64,000 nucleotides of DNA from Halorubrum alkaliphilum (GCF_017873815.1 NZ_JAGGKQ010000005.1:124001-188000); one strand, 5' to 3'. Shown: positions 29,424-38,557, counted from the stretch's first letter. Program-made: numbers and translations. Notes: generated by a model not told the origin, from the sequence alone.

Positions 29424-29640
29424 CTTATAAATAAACGACGTGGCGGTGGCGTCGCCGGCGCGTAGCGCCGGCTGTAAGCGAGAGCAAAGCTCCCGCTTGC
29501 GACCGGCGACTCTCCCGCCGATAGGGCGAGGCTGGGGAGGCGTGAGATGCGGTCGCGGTGGGCGATGGTAAAGGGACAGTCGCCGGCGGCGGAGCCGCAC
29601 GGCCGGGGGTTTGGAGGTGTCACCGACGATCCGAAGTCAG
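29424..29640. other. Structured non-coding segment
   Basis: No plausible coding frame. A TTATAAATAA element at about 29425-29434 precedes dense self-complementarity: an eight-base-pair hairpin GCCGGCGC-GTA-GCGCCGGC near 29453-29472, a second stem AAGCGAGAGC/GCTCCCGCTT, and a long-range pairing of CCGGCGACT (about 29502) with AGTCGCCGG (about 29577). Could be a small RNA or a dispersed genus-level repeat; it resembles repeats I recall from Halorubrum. Confidence 0.45.
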
Positions 29641-29687
29641 ATCTTTATAAACGAACGATCGGGATCCGAACGTCACCACCGGATCAT

Positions 29688-29857
29688 CGACCGTTTATAA
29701 ACAGCCGCCAGCAACACCGCTCGACCGTTTATAAACAGCCGCCAGCAACACCGCTCGACCGTTTATAAACAGCCGCCAGCAACACCGCTCGACCGCTTAT
29801 AAACAGCCGCCAGCAACACCGCTCGACCGCTTATAAACAGCCGCCAGCAACACCGTA
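29688..29857. repeat. Five tandem 34-bp repeats, each with a TATA-like palindrome
   Basis: Units begin at 29688, 29722, 29756, 29790 and 29824. The first three are identical and carry TTTATAAAC; the last two carry CTTATAAAC; only the final two bases of unit five differ otherwise. A related TTTATAAACG lies at 29644-29653. The array ends about 175 bases before the YchF-type GTPase gene. Function unknown. Confidence 0.9.
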
Positions 29858-30003
29858 TCGAGACACCCGCTCCTACCACCAACCGGGAGAAGTTTTCATC
29901 GATCGGCCGATCCGGTGACGCTCGTCTCCGAGCGGCAGGGTTTCACCGGGGCCGTCCGGACGATCGTGTGTACCGTACGCAGGGGACGCTCCCTCTCGCA
30001 TCG

Positions 30004-30010
30004 CTTTTTA
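30004..30010 (+). promoter_or_regulatory. TATA-like element of the GTPase gene
   Basis: CTTTTTA centred 27 bases before the ATG at 30034, so the message is probably leaderless. It lies downstream of the 34-bp repeat array. Confidence 0.5.
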
Positions 30011-30033
30011 CCGCGGGGTGCCCACCGGGAGTA

Positions 30034-31239
30034 ATGAGTTACCGGATCGGTCTCGTCGGCAAGCCCTCCGTGGGCAAGTCGACCTTCTTCAACGCGGCGA
30101 CGATGAACGACGTGCCCGAGGGAGCCTATCCCTTCACGACGATCGACCCGAGCGTGGGCGAGGCGTACGTCCGCGTCGAGTGTGCGGCCCCCGAGTTCGA
30201 GGAGACCTGTACGCCGAGCGTGGGCGTCTGCCGCGACGGGACGCGGTTCGTCCCCGTGGAACTCGTCGACGTCGCCGGGCTCGTCCCCGGCGCACACGAG
30301 GGGCGCGGGCTCGGCAACCAGTTCCTCACCGACCTCAACGAGACGGACGTGTTGGTTCACATCGTCGACTTCTCGGGGACGACCGACATCGAGGGGGAAG
30401 CGACGACCGGCCACGACCCGCGGGAGGACATCGACTTCTTGGAGGAGGAGCTCGACGCGTGGTACCTCGACGTCCTCGAAAAGGGAATCGAGAAGTTCGA
30501 GACGCGCTACCACGGCTCCGAGGCGGCCATCGAGGAGGAGCTCGCGGAGCAGATGTCGGCGTTCGGGATCAATAAGGACCGGATGAAACGGACCATCCTC
30601 GCGGAGGGGCTCGAACTCGATCCCGATACCTGGGACGACGCGGAGCGGGCGTCGCTCGCCCGCGAGATCCGCAAGCGCACCAAGCCGATGGTCGTCGCCG
30701 CCAACAAGATGGACACGCCGGAGGCGCAGGCGAACTGGGAGATGATCACGACCGACCCCGACTACGACCACCTCTCATTCGTTCCGGCCAGCGCGCACGC
30801 CGAGAAGGCACTCAAAAAGGCCGACGAAGCGGGCGTCGTCGACTACACCGCTGGCGACGGCGGCTTCGAGATTGTCGGGGATGTCTCCGACGAACAGGAG
30901 ACCGGCCTCCGACAGATCGAGGGGTTCGTCGAGTCGTACGGTGGGACCGGAGTCCAGCACGCACTGGAGGAGGCGGTCTTCGACGTGCTCGGCTGTATCG
31001 CCGTCTTCCCTGGTACCGCGAGCGGGAGCCGTGATGACAACAAGGGCGTGTTCCGCGACTGTTTCATTCTTCCGGAGGGCGCGACGACGGAAGAGTTCGC
31101 GTTCCACATCCACTCGGACATCGGCGAGGGGCTGCTCCACGGCACCGACTGCCGGAGCGGGCGGCAGGTGGGGACGGGCCATGAGCTCGACCACCGCGAC
31201 GTGATCGAGCTGGTCTCGACGAACCAGGCCGCACCGTGA
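30034..31239 (+). CDS. YchF/Obg-like redox-regulated ATPase/GTPase
   Basis: 401 residues. G1 GKPSVGKST at residues 9-17, the switch region PFTTIDPSVG, DVAGLVPGAHEGRGLG as G3, and AANKMD as G4 are present; a coiled-coil insert (about 140-185) and a C-terminal TGS domain complete the archaeal YchF/OLA1 layout. These proteins bind ribosomes and hydrolyse ATP; exact role uncertain. Start 30034 gives MSYRIGLVGKP and fits the TATA element. Confidence 0.92.
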   Translation: MSYRIGLVGKPSVGKSTFFNAATMNDVPEGAYPFTTIDPSVGEAYVRVECAAPEFEETCTPSVGVCRDGTRFVPVELVDVAGLVPGAHEGRGLGNQFLTDLNETDVLVHIVDFSGTTDIEGEATTGHDPREDIDFLEEELDAWYLDVLEKGIEKFETRYHGSEAAIEEELAEQMSAFGINKDRMKRTILAEGLELDPDTWDDAERASLAREIRKRTKPMVVAANKMDTPEAQANWEMITTDPDYDHLSFVPASAHAEKALKKADEAGVVDYTAGDGGFEIVGDVSDEQETGLRQIEGFVESYGGTGVQHALEEAVFDVLGCIAVFPGTASGSRDDNKGVFRDCFILPEGATTEEFAFHIHSDIGEGLLHGTDCRSGRQVGTGHELDHRDVIELVSTNQAAP

Positions 31240-31243
31240 CGAG

Positions 31244-31252
31244 CATATAAAA
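31244..31252 (+). promoter_or_regulatory. TATA element of ptsH-ptsI
   Basis: CATATAAAA centred 28 bases ahead of the ptsH ATG at 31276, inside the 36-base gap after the GTPase gene. It gives the PTS pair its own start site. Confidence 0.55.
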
Positions 31253-31275
31253 CGCCCCGACGACGTAAGGGGAGT

Positions 31276-31593
31276 ATGGAACGTACCGTAATGGTGGTGC
31301 CGGAGGCCGGTCTCCACGCACGACCCGCTTCGAAACTCGTACAGACCGCCAACCGGTTCGACGCCGAGGTGTCGATCGGTCGCGCCGACGACGGGGCGGG
31401 CTCCGGAGCGGACAACGGTCTGGTTCCGGCGAACAGCATGCTCTCGGTGACCGGTCTGAACGTCGCCCACGGGGAGTCAGTCCGCGTGGTCGCCGACGGT
31501 CCGGAGGCGGCCGACGCGCTCGACGCGATCGCCGACTTGCTCACGACACCGGTCGAGGAAGGGGAGGCCGAGGACGGCGGTGACGACGAGTGA
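31276..31593 (+). CDS. ptsH: Phosphocarrier protein HPr
   Basis: 105 residues. EAGLHARPAS carries the phosphorylated histidine H14 and its following arginine. A short glycine/aspartate-rich insertion near residue 38-50 and an acidic tail are haloarchaeal additions. HPr relays phosphate from EI to DhaM encoded close by; no sugar-specific EII gene is in the window. It overlaps ptsI. Confidence 0.93.
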   Translation: MERTVMVVPEAGLHARPASKLVQTANRFDAEVSIGRADDGAGSGADNGLVPANSMLSVTGLNVAHGESVRVVADGPEAADALDAIADLLTTPVEEGEAEDGGDDE

Positions 31594-33278
31594 GAACGCT
31601 TGCTGGGGTCGGCAGCACGCCGCTCACCGGGATCGGGACGGCACGCTGGTACGATTCGGCCGAGGATCTGAGCCTCCCCGACGAACCGGACCCCGAGGCC
31701 GTCGATCCAGCCGCCGAACGGGAGCGGTTCGCGGACGCCCGCACGACCGCTCGCGAGGCGATCCGACTGGCTCGGGATCGTGCCGCGGACCGCGTCGGCG
31801 AGGAGGAGGCGACCGTCTTCGACGCACACGAGGCCTTTCTCGACGACCCGGGACTGATCGACGACATCGAGGCCGCCATCGACGAGGGAACCCCCGCGGA
31901 ACGCGCCGTCGACGACCGGTTCGGGGACGCGATCGTCCAGTTCGAAGGAATGGAGGGCCGAATGGCGGAGCGTGCCGACGACCTCCGTGACGTTCGAGAC
32001 CGACTGCTCCGGGTACTGCTCGACGTCGATACGGTCGACCTCTCGACGCTCCCGCCGGGAACCGTCCTGCTGGCCGAGCGACTGACCCCGAGCGACACCG
32101 CGAGCCTCGATCCGGACGCGGTGGCAGGGATCGCGACCGCGACCGGCGGGCGGACCTCACACGCGGCGATCATCGCGCGATCCCTCTCGATTCCGGCGGT
32201 CGTCGGCGTCGGCGACGCCCTTCGTGCGGTCTCGGACGGTGAGACCGTGCTCGTCGACGGCGAGGCCGGAGAGCTCGTCGTCGATCCCGACGAGACCCGT
32301 CGCGCCGCGATCGACGACGAGGAGACCGAGGTCGTCCGCGACCGAGTGACGACCGCGGACGGAAGGGCAGTCGAGGTCGCCGCCAACGTCGGGAGCGAGC
32401 CCGAGTTAGCTCCCGCGAGCGACCGCGGCGCGGACGGGATCGGCCTGTTCCGGACGGAGTTCCTCTTTCTCGACCGGGAGTCGCAGCCGGACGAGGACGA
32501 ACAGTACGAGGCGGTCACGGCCGCCCTCGAACGGTTCCCCGACGACCGCGTCGTCGTCAGGACGCTCGACGTGGGCGGCGACAAGGACGTGCCGTATCTC
32601 GACCTCCCGACGGAGACCAACCCGTTCCTCGGTCGGCGGGGGATCCGACTGTCGCTCGGCGAGCACGCGGACCTGTTCGAGACGCAGCTGCGTGCCCTGT
32701 TGCGCGCCGCCGCCTCCGATGTCGGCGGAGATCTCGCCGTCATGTTCCCGATGGTGACGCGGATCAAGGAGGTGACGGACGCGGTAGCGACGGTCGAATC
32801 GGTCGCGACCGATCTGGAGGCCGAGGGGGTCGATCACGCGATCCCCGAACTCGGCGCGATGATCGAGACGCCGGCAGCCGCGAGCATGGCGGACGCGTTG
32901 GGCGATCGGCTCGACTTCCTCAGCATCGGGACGAACGACCTCACCCAGTACGTGATGGCCGTCGACCGCGAGAACGATGCTCTCTCCGAGTACCACGACC
33001 CGCTTCATCCGGCAGTGTTGCGGACGATACACCGGACGACGACCGCCGCCGCCGACGCGGACGCGTGGGTCGGGATGTGCGGCGAGATGGCGGGCGATCC
33101 GGCCCTGACCGAACTGCTCGTCGGGCTCGGCCTCGACGAACTCAGTATGAGCGCTGTGACGGTTCCGGCGGTCAAAAAGCGTGTCCGCGAGGTCGACGTG
33201 AACGAGGCCCGAGAACTCGCCGACGCCGCCCTCGCCTGTGAGACGCGAGCGGAGGTACGGGAGTTGCTCGAAGAGTAA
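31590..33278 (+). CDS. ptsI: Phosphoenolpyruvate-protein phosphotransferase (enzyme I)
   Basis: 562 residues; takes phosphate from PEP onto its own histidine and passes it to HPr. The histidine-domain motif GGRTSHAAIIARSL places the active site at H191. The PEP-binding barrel has DIGGDKDVPY-like text (DVGGDKDVPYL), GANRTGIRLSLG-type residues, SIGTNDLTQY and the conserved cysteine region GMCGEMAGDP near 496. Start is a GTG at 31590 overlapping the ptsH stop by four bases. Confidence 0.94.
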   Translation: MRTLAGVGSTPLTGIGTARWYDSAEDLSLPDEPDPEAVDPAAERERFADARTTAREAIRLARDRAADRVGEEEATVFDAHEAFLDDPGLIDDIEAAIDEGTPAERAVDDRFGDAIVQFEGMEGRMAERADDLRDVRDRLLRVLLDVDTVDLSTLPPGTVLLAERLTPSDTASLDPDAVAGIATATGGRTSHAAIIARSLSIPAVVGVGDALRAVSDGETVLVDGEAGELVVDPDETRRAAIDDEETEVVRDRVTTADGRAVEVAANVGSEPELAPASDRGADGIGLFRTEFLFLDRESQPDEDEQYEAVTAALERFPDDRVVVRTLDVGGDKDVPYLDLPTETNPFLGRRGIRLSLGEHADLFETQLRALLRAAASDVGGDLAVMFPMVTRIKEVTDAVATVESVATDLEAEGVDHAIPELGAMIETPAAASMADALGDRLDFLSIGTNDLTQYVMAVDRENDALSEYHDPLHPAVLRTIHRTTTAAADADAWVGMCGEMAGDPALTELLVGLGLDELSMSAVTVPAVKKRVREVDVNEARELADAALACETRAEVRELLEE

Positions 33279-33315
33279 TCGCGAGGCCCGAGCGGGACGT
33301 CTCGACTTCGTGCCG

Positions 33316-33699
33316 CTACAGTTTCTCGATGTCGCGAGCTGCTTCTGCCTGTTCTCTTACCGTTTCGATCGTCGCGTTTGGGTCCGTCGCAGCGACCGCC
33401 GCGTTGACGGCACCCTCAAGAACGGGCGCGTCCGCGATGACCGCGTCGACGTCCCCCATCTCGATGGCGACCTCGGCGTTCATCACCGCGCTGCCGAGAT
33501 CGACCAACACGACGACGCCGTCGCCGTCGTCGGCCGACCCGATGGTGTCTCCGATGGCGTCCGGGACGGTACCGATGCCGCCCTGCCCGTCGCCGCCGAC
33601 GGCCTCGATACGGGTGTCGCCCGCCATCTCCGCAGCCACCTCGCGGATCCCCTCGGCCGCTCGCTCGCTGTGGGAGACGACGACGAGTCCGACGGTCAC
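33316..33699 (-). CDS. dhaM: PTS-dependent dihydroxyacetone kinase, phosphotransfer subunit DhaM
   Basis: 127 residues, the EIIA-mannose-like domain only; bacterial DhaM may carry extra HPr and EI domains, here encoded as separate genes next door. VVVSHSE gives the phosphohistidine H10, and VLVDLGSAVMNAE is the typical core. It accepts phosphate from HPr and hands it to DhaL-ADP. It is the last gene of the dhaKLM operon and converges on ptsI. Confidence 0.92.
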   Translation of the reverse strand: MTVGLVVVSHSERAAEGIREVAAEMAGDTRIEAVGGDGQGGIGTVPDAIGDTIGSADDGDGVVVLVDLGSAVMNAEVAIEMGDVDAVIADAPVLEGAVNAAVAATDPNATIETVREQAEAARDIEKL

Positions 33700-34427
33700 T
33701 CCTCCCCCTCCGGGGCCGCATCAGCCCCGTCAGCCCCGGCGTCCTCGTCGGGAATCGTCGGCGAGGTCGCGTCGACGTCCGGGACCGGTTCGTCCAGCCG
33801 GTCCGCGACAGTCCTCAGCAGCTCCTGGAGGATGAACAGCGTGCTCGTCGCCCCCGGGTCCTGATGACCGACCGATCGCCAGCCGAGATAGGAGGCGCGA
33901 CCCTTTCGCGCGCGGATCGGGACGGTAAAAGCCACACCGCGCTCGGCCGCGTCAGTCGCCTTCGCGAGCGCTTCGAGCGGCGGGCGCTCGTCGGTCTCGA
34001 TCGATTTCTTGAACGTGTGGACCGCCGGCGTCAGGGCGTCGACCATCGTGTGGTCACCGACCCGCGCGTCGCCGCGGTCCTCAACCTTCTCCAGATAGGT
34101 TTCCGCGAACGCGACCGCGGTCTCGGGCGTGATCCCGCCCTCCAACTCCGCCCCGGCGAAGACGAGCGAGCCACCGAACAGCGGTCCCGACGCGCCGCCG
34201 ACCTCCGCCATGAGCGTCTTACCGACCGTTTTTGCGACCGTTTCGGGATCCGGGTCGTCGAGGTCGCGAGCGGTCTCCGCGGCCTTCGCCCAGCCGCGCG
34301 CCATGTTTCCGCCGTGGTCCGCGTCACCGATCGCCGAATCGAGCTGTGTGAGGTGGTCGCGCTCGGCTTCGAGTCGCTCTGCGACCCGTTCAACGGCCGC
34401 GACCACGGCCTCACCGTCCCCGCTCAT
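33696..34427 (-). CDS. dhaL: Dihydroxyacetone kinase ADP-binding subunit DhaL
   Basis: 243 residues. Mg/ADP-binding aspartates appear in QLDSAIGDADHGGNM (D30, D35, D37). In PTS-type kinases the bound ADP is phosphorylated in place by DhaM and then transfers to DHA on DhaK. The protein has a C-terminal acidic tail. Starts and stops overlap neighbours by four bases (ATGA), so expression is coupled. A longer frame upstream is arginine-rich and not real. Confidence 0.92.
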   Translation of the reverse strand: MSGDGEAVVAAVERVAERLEAERDHLTQLDSAIGDADHGGNMARGWAKAAETARDLDDPDPETVAKTVGKTLMAEVGGASGPLFGGSLVFAGAELEGGITPETAVAFAETYLEKVEDRGDARVGDHTMVDALTPAVHTFKKSIETDERPPLEALAKATDAAERGVAFTVPIRARKGRASYLGWRSVGHQDPGATSTLFILQELLRTVADRLDEPVPDVDATSPTIPDEDAGADGADAAPEGEE

Positions 34428-35422
34428 TGGACGCTCAACCCGGGAGTGTCGGCCGGCGCGTCGAACAGGCCCTTGAGCTCGTCGTCGAGGACACACACCG
34501 TGATCGAGAGCCCCTCCATGTCCAGCGAGGTCATGTAATCGCCCACCCACGCGTCGTGCGTCTCGATCTCGTGCTCGCCGAGTAGCTCCTGAAGCCGGCG
34601 GTTGACGACGAACAGCTCCATCTCGGGGGTGCCGCCCATCCCGTTGACGATAGTGAGCACCTCCTCGCCCGCCTCGACGTCGAGGTCGTCGAGCACCGTC
34701 TCGGTCAGCTCGTCGGTCACCGCATCGGCGGGCATGGTTTCGGTTCGCTCGGTCCCGGGTTCGCCGTGGATCCCGATGCCCAATTCGATCTCGTCGTCGC
34801 CCAGATCGAACGTCGGTTCGCCCTTCTCCGGCGTGACACACGACGTGAGCGCCATGCCCATCGTGCCGACGTTGTCGATCACCTTCTCGGCGACGCGTTT
34901 GACCTCCGAGAGGTCCGCTCCCTCGGCCGCCTTCGCGCCCGCGGCCTTGTGGACGAGGATGGTTCCACAGACGCCGCGGCGGCCGGAGGTGTACAGCGAG
35001 TCCTCGACGGCGACGTCGTCGTCGACGACGACGCTCTCGACCTCGACACCCTCCATCTCCGCCAATTCGATGGCAGTCTCGAAGTTCATCACGTCGCCCT
35101 CGTAGTTCTTGATGATGGCGAGTACACCGTCGCCACCGTCACAGGCGTCGATCAGCGCCTCGAACTCGTCGGCGGTCGGCGAGGAGAACACGCCGCCCGC
35201 AGCCGCCCCGTCCAGCATTCCGTCGCCGATATAGCCGGCGTGAGTGGGCTCGTGGCCGCTGCCGCCGCCGGTAACGAGACTCACTTTTCCGTCCACCGGT
35301 GCGTCCTCGCGGACCATCACTTGCGTGTCCGGAAGGCGTCGCAGTCGGTCGGGATACGCCGCGAGCATCCCGTCGAGCATCTCGTCGACGACGTCGTCCG
35401 GATCGTTGATCAGCTTCTTCAT
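34424..35422 (-). CDS. dhaK: Dihydroxyacetone kinase substrate-binding subunit DhaK
   Basis: 332 residues. GGGSGHEPTHAGYIGDGML (about 52-70) contributes H57, and GIGIHGEPG carries H219, which corresponds to the histidine that binds DHA as a hemiaminal. Produces dihydroxyacetone phosphate together with DhaL and DhaM. First gene of the operon; a TTTAAT-type element on the minus strand at 35451-35457 is a candidate TATA. Confidence 0.94.
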   Translation of the reverse strand: MKKLINDPDDVVDEMLDGMLAAYPDRLRRLPDTQVMVREDAPVDGKVSLVTGGGSGHEPTHAGYIGDGMLDGAAAGGVFSSPTADEFEALIDACDGGDGVLAIIKNYEGDVMNFETAIELAEMEGVEVESVVVDDDVAVEDSLYTSGRRGVCGTILVHKAAGAKAAEGADLSEVKRVAEKVIDNVGTMGMALTSCVTPEKGEPTFDLGDDEIELGIGIHGEPGTERTETMPADAVTDELTETVLDDLDVEAGEEVLTIVNGMGGTPEMELFVVNRRLQELLGEHEIETHDAWVGDYMTSLDMEGLSITVCVLDDELKGLFDAPADTPGLSVQ

Positions 35423-35605
35423 AATCGATCTATATGATACGCCGTGTTCAATTAAAGATAGTGGCAGGGGCGGTTCGCGTCGCCGTGGGGGTGGTCGTCC
35501 CGGCAGCGTTCGAAACGGAAGCCGTCGCCTTCACTTCGATGGGCAACCGGGTTTTCCTCCCGGTCATCGCAACGACTAATCCGGCCCCGACCGCTGTTCC
35601 GGGTA

Positions 35606-36604
35606 ATGACCGAGAAAGTCACTGCACGAGCCCACCCGATCCAAGGGCTCGTCAAGTATCACGGGATGCGTGACGCCGAACTCAGACTACCGTACCACGA
35701 CAGTATCAGTCTCTGTACCGCGCCGACCGCGACGACGACGACCGTCGAGTGGGAACCCGACGCGAGCGCGGACACGTACGTTATCGGCGGCGAGCCCGTC
35801 GAGGGGCGGGCCGCCGAACGGATCGATATGGTCGTCGATCACGTGCGCGAGGTGGCCGGCTTCGACCATCCCGTCCGACTGGAAAGCGAGAACTCGTTCC
35901 CGTCGAACATCGGCTTCGGCTCGTCGTCCTCGGGGTTCGCCGCGGCGGCACTGGCATTGGTCGAGGCGGCGGGTCTCGACATGACGCTTCCCGAGGTCTC
36001 GACGGTGGCTCGCCGCGGCTCCTCGTCGGCCGCTCGCTCCGTGACGGGCGCGTACTCCGTCCTCGAAGCCGGACTCAACGACGAGGACTGTCGCTCGTAT
36101 CGGCTCGATGTCGGCGAGGGACCGGACGGGTTCGACCCCGAGGAGGACCTCCGGATCGTCGCCGCCCACGTCCCCGCGTATAAGGAGACCGAGGAGGCAC
36201 ACCGCGAGGCCGCCGCGAGCCACATGATGCAGGCGCGGACGGCGCACGTCCAAGACCAGCTCGTGGAGATGAAGGACGCGCTCCGTGCGGGCGATTTCGA
36301 GCGGATCTTCGGTACCGCCGAACACGACTCACTCTCCCTGACGGCGACGACGATGACCGGACCCGCGGGCTGGGTGTACTGGCAGCCGGAGACGATAGCG
36401 GTGTTCAACGCGGTTCGCGAGCTACAGGAGTCGGGCGTCGACGTCCACTTCTCGACGGACACCGGCGCGTCGGTGTACGTCAACACCCGCGAGGAACACG
36501 TCGAGGAGGTCGAATCGCGCATCGCCGAGATCGGTATCGAGACCGATGTCTGGGAGGTCGGCGGTCCGGCACGGGTGCTCGACCCGAGCGAGGCGCTGTT
36601 CTAG
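35606..36604 (+). CDS. mvaD: Phosphomevalonate decarboxylase (MvaD family)
   Basis: 332 residues of GHMP-kinase fold. ARAHPIQGLVKYHG, SLCTAPT, and the ATP loop NIGFGSSSSGFAAAALAL are diagnostic. The haloarchaeal member from Haloferax has been characterised as acting on mevalonate 5-phosphate to give isopentenyl phosphate, which IPK then phosphorylates; by homology this one should do the same in lipid precursor synthesis. Divergent from dhaK. Confidence 0.9.
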   Translation: MTEKVTARAHPIQGLVKYHGMRDAELRLPYHDSISLCTAPTATTTTVEWEPDASADTYVIGGEPVEGRAAERIDMVVDHVREVAGFDHPVRLESENSFPSNIGFGSSSSGFAAAALALVEAAGLDMTLPEVSTVARRGSSSAARSVTGAYSVLEAGLNDEDCRSYRLDVGEGPDGFDPEEDLRIVAAHVPAYKETEEAHREAAASHMMQARTAHVQDQLVEMKDALRAGDFERIFGTAEHDSLSLTATTMTGPAGWVYWQPETIAVFNAVRELQESGVDVHFSTDTGASVYVNTREEHVEEVESRIAEIGIETDVWEVGGPARVLDPSEALF

Positions 36605-36638
36605 TTGGACCGGCGGGAGCAGTGGAGCCGAGGACGCG

Positions 36639-37010
36639 TTAGGCGGCCGCGATCGAGCGCGTGAACGGCACACCGACGGCGTCGGTGACGCCGGCAACGG
36701 GGAGTACTGCGAGTACGAGGATCGCCGCGCCCCACGCGATGAACCCGATGATCGCGGCGTGCGTCCACGAGGCGTCGTACCGCCGTCGGATGATCCAGAT
36801 CCACGCGAGAAGCGGGATGAACTCGCCGACCAAGGGGACCCACGAGAGGAAGAACTCGGAGAGCCCCCACACGATCGCGCCGACCAACGCCGTGAACACG
36901 GCGTGGCCGTAGTCCTGCGTGTCCGTGACGACGCTGGCCGCGATGAAGATGGCCAGTCCGCCGACGAGCAAGCCGACGACGAACGCGACGAGCGATCCGA
37001 TGAGACTCAT
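36639..37010 (-). CDS. Uncharacterised four-helix membrane protein
   Basis: 123 residues with about four hydrophobic segments (1-26, 34-60, 63-72, 85-108) and a basic loop RRRYDASW. No family with known function recognised. Converges on mvaD (35-base gap) and is divergent from the helicase gene. Confidence 0.7.
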   Translation of the reverse strand: MSLIGSLVAFVVGLLVGGLAIFIAASVVTDTQDYGHAVFTALVGAIVWGLSEFFLSWVPLVGEFIPLLAWIWIIRRRYDASWTHAAIIGFIAWGAAILVLAVLPVAGVTDAVGVPFTRSIAAA

Positions 37011-37140
37011 GGCCGGGAGGTGCGTCTCGCGGGACTTGAGGCTACCGGCACCGTCCCCCAGTCGCTTTGGGGGCGTCGACTAGCGATTCGAGTTTCGGAC
37101 CGGTGGAGATCGTTCGCGCGGCGGACCGAGGCGGTGGTCC

Positions 37141-37148
37141 TTTATCAG
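37141..37148 (+). promoter_or_regulatory. TATA element of the helicase gene
   Basis: TTTATCAG centred 25 bases ahead of the ATG at 37169, supporting that start over one 34 codons upstream. Confidence 0.5.
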
Positions 37149-37168
37149 TCGGCCGGCTACTCGAACCG

Positions 37169-38557
37169 ATGACGGTCCGGCTCTCCTACGAGAACGGGAC
37201 GATCCGCGTCGACGCCGGCGGGAGTGCCGGTGCCGACGGGACCGGTACGGATCGGATCCCTCCACTCCCCGGCGTCGAGGACGACCCACGATCCGGGACT
37301 GCTCGGGCCCCCGCGTACCGCTACGCGGCGATCCGCCGGGCGCTCTCGGTTGCGGGGGTATCGGTCGAGGACCGGGTGCTTGCGGACCGACCGAGCGGCG
37401 GCGACGACGACCTCGCGTTATCCACCGACTACGACCTCCGGGAGTACCAAGCCGACGCGCTCGCCGCGTGGCACGACGCCGACGACCGGGGGGTGCTCGA
37501 ACTCCCGACGGGAGCCGGCAAGACGGTGATCGCGATCCGCGCGATGGTCGATCTGGGCGTTCCGACGCTCGTCGTCGTCCCCACCATCGATCTACTCGAC
37601 CAGTGGGAACGCGAACTGGACACCGAGTTCGACGTTCCGATCGGGCGGTTCGGCGGCGGGGAGCAGCGTCAGGAGCCGATCACGGTGTCGACGTACGACT
37701 CCGCGTACCTGAAAGCCGAGGACGTTGGCGACGACTTCGCGTTCGTCGTCTTCGACGAGGTCCACCACCTCGGCGGGGAGGGATACCAGGACATCGCGCG
37801 GCTGCTGGCCGCTCCGGCCCGACTCGGACTCACGGCGACGTTCGAGCGACCCGACGGGGGCCACGAGACGGTCGCCGAACTCGTCGGCGAGCGCGTCTAC
37901 GCGCTTGACGTGGACGACCTCGCCGGTGACCACCTTGCCCCCTACGACATCCGGCGGATGGAAGTGGAGTTAACTCCCGAAGAGCGGGAGCGATACGAGG
38001 CCAAACAGGGCACTTTCGTCGGGTACCTCCGCGAGTCCGGGATCACGTTCACCAGCGGGGAGGACTACCGGAAGCTCGTGATGCGCTCGGGCAACGACCC
38101 CCGTGCCCGGGAGGCCCTGCTCGCGAAGTCGGCTGCGCGGGAGATCATGATGAACGCGGAACGGAAGATCGAGCGGCTCGCGGACCTGCTCGATCGCCAC
38201 CGGGAGGACCGGGTGATCGTGTTCACCGCGCACACCGAACTCGTCTACCGCCTCTCCGAGCGGTTCCTGATCCCCGCGATCACGGCGGAGACGGGGGCGA
38301 AAGAGCGACGGGAGATCCTGGAGCGGTTCCGTGACGGAACCTACTCCCGCGTCGTCGCCGCCAACGTCCTCGACGAGGGCGTCGACGTTCCGGACGCCAA
38401 CGTCGCGGTGGTCCTCTCGGGATCGGGAAGCGAACGCGAGTTCACCCAGCGGCTCGGCCGCGTCCTCCGACCGAAAGACGACGGCGGACGCGCGATCCTT
38501 TATGAGCTCGTCAGCGCGGAAACCGCCGAGGAGCGCGTCGCCGGGCGGCGTCGGTGA
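37169..38557 (+). CDS. XPB/Rad25-like superfamily 2 DNA helicase
   Basis: 462 residues. An N-terminal damage-recognition-like region (1-90), then motif I LPTGAGKTV near 112, motif II DEVHH near 196, motif III LTATFERPDG, and C-terminal motif VI QRLGRVLRPKD. ATP-driven DNA unwinding or translocation in repair by homology. The archaeal XPB partner nuclease Bax1 (DUF790) is often adjacent, but none lies beside this gene. Start supported by the TATA element at 37141. Confidence 0.87.
   Translation: MTVRLSYENGTIRVDAGGSAGADGTGTDRIPPLPGVEDDPRSGTARAPAYRYAAIRRALSVAGVSVEDRVLADRPSGGDDDLALSTDYDLREYQADALAAWHDADDRGVLELPTGAGKTVIAIRAMVDLGVPTLVVVPTIDLLDQWERELDTEFDVPIGRFGGGEQRQEPITVSTYDSAYLKAEDVGDDFAFVVFDEVHHLGGEGYQDIARLLAAPARLGLTATFERPDGGHETVAELVGERVYALDVDDLAGDHLAPYDIRRMEVELTPEERERYEAKQGTFVGYLRESGITFTSGEDYRKLVMRSGNDPRAREALLAKSAAREIMMNAERKIERLADLLDRHREDRVIVFTAHTELVYRLSERFLIPAITAETGAKERREILERFRDGTYSRVVAANVLDEGVDVPDANVAVVLSGSGSEREFTQRLGRVLRPKDDGGRAILYELVSAETAEERVAGRRR

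Noticed and set aside
29394-29623. Short minus-strand frames in the non-coding region
   Set aside because: Arg/Pro-rich, no acidic bias, no start signals, and they cross strong stem structures.
29424-29640. RNase P RNA or 7S SRP RNA interpretation of the structured segment
   Set aside because: Conserved motifs of either RNA, such as the GAGGAAAGUCC-type region or the SRP GNAR/GGNAA loops, were not found.
29688-29857. CRISPR array interpretation of the 34-bp repeats
   Set aside because: The copies are directly adjacent with no spacers, and no cas gene is in the window.
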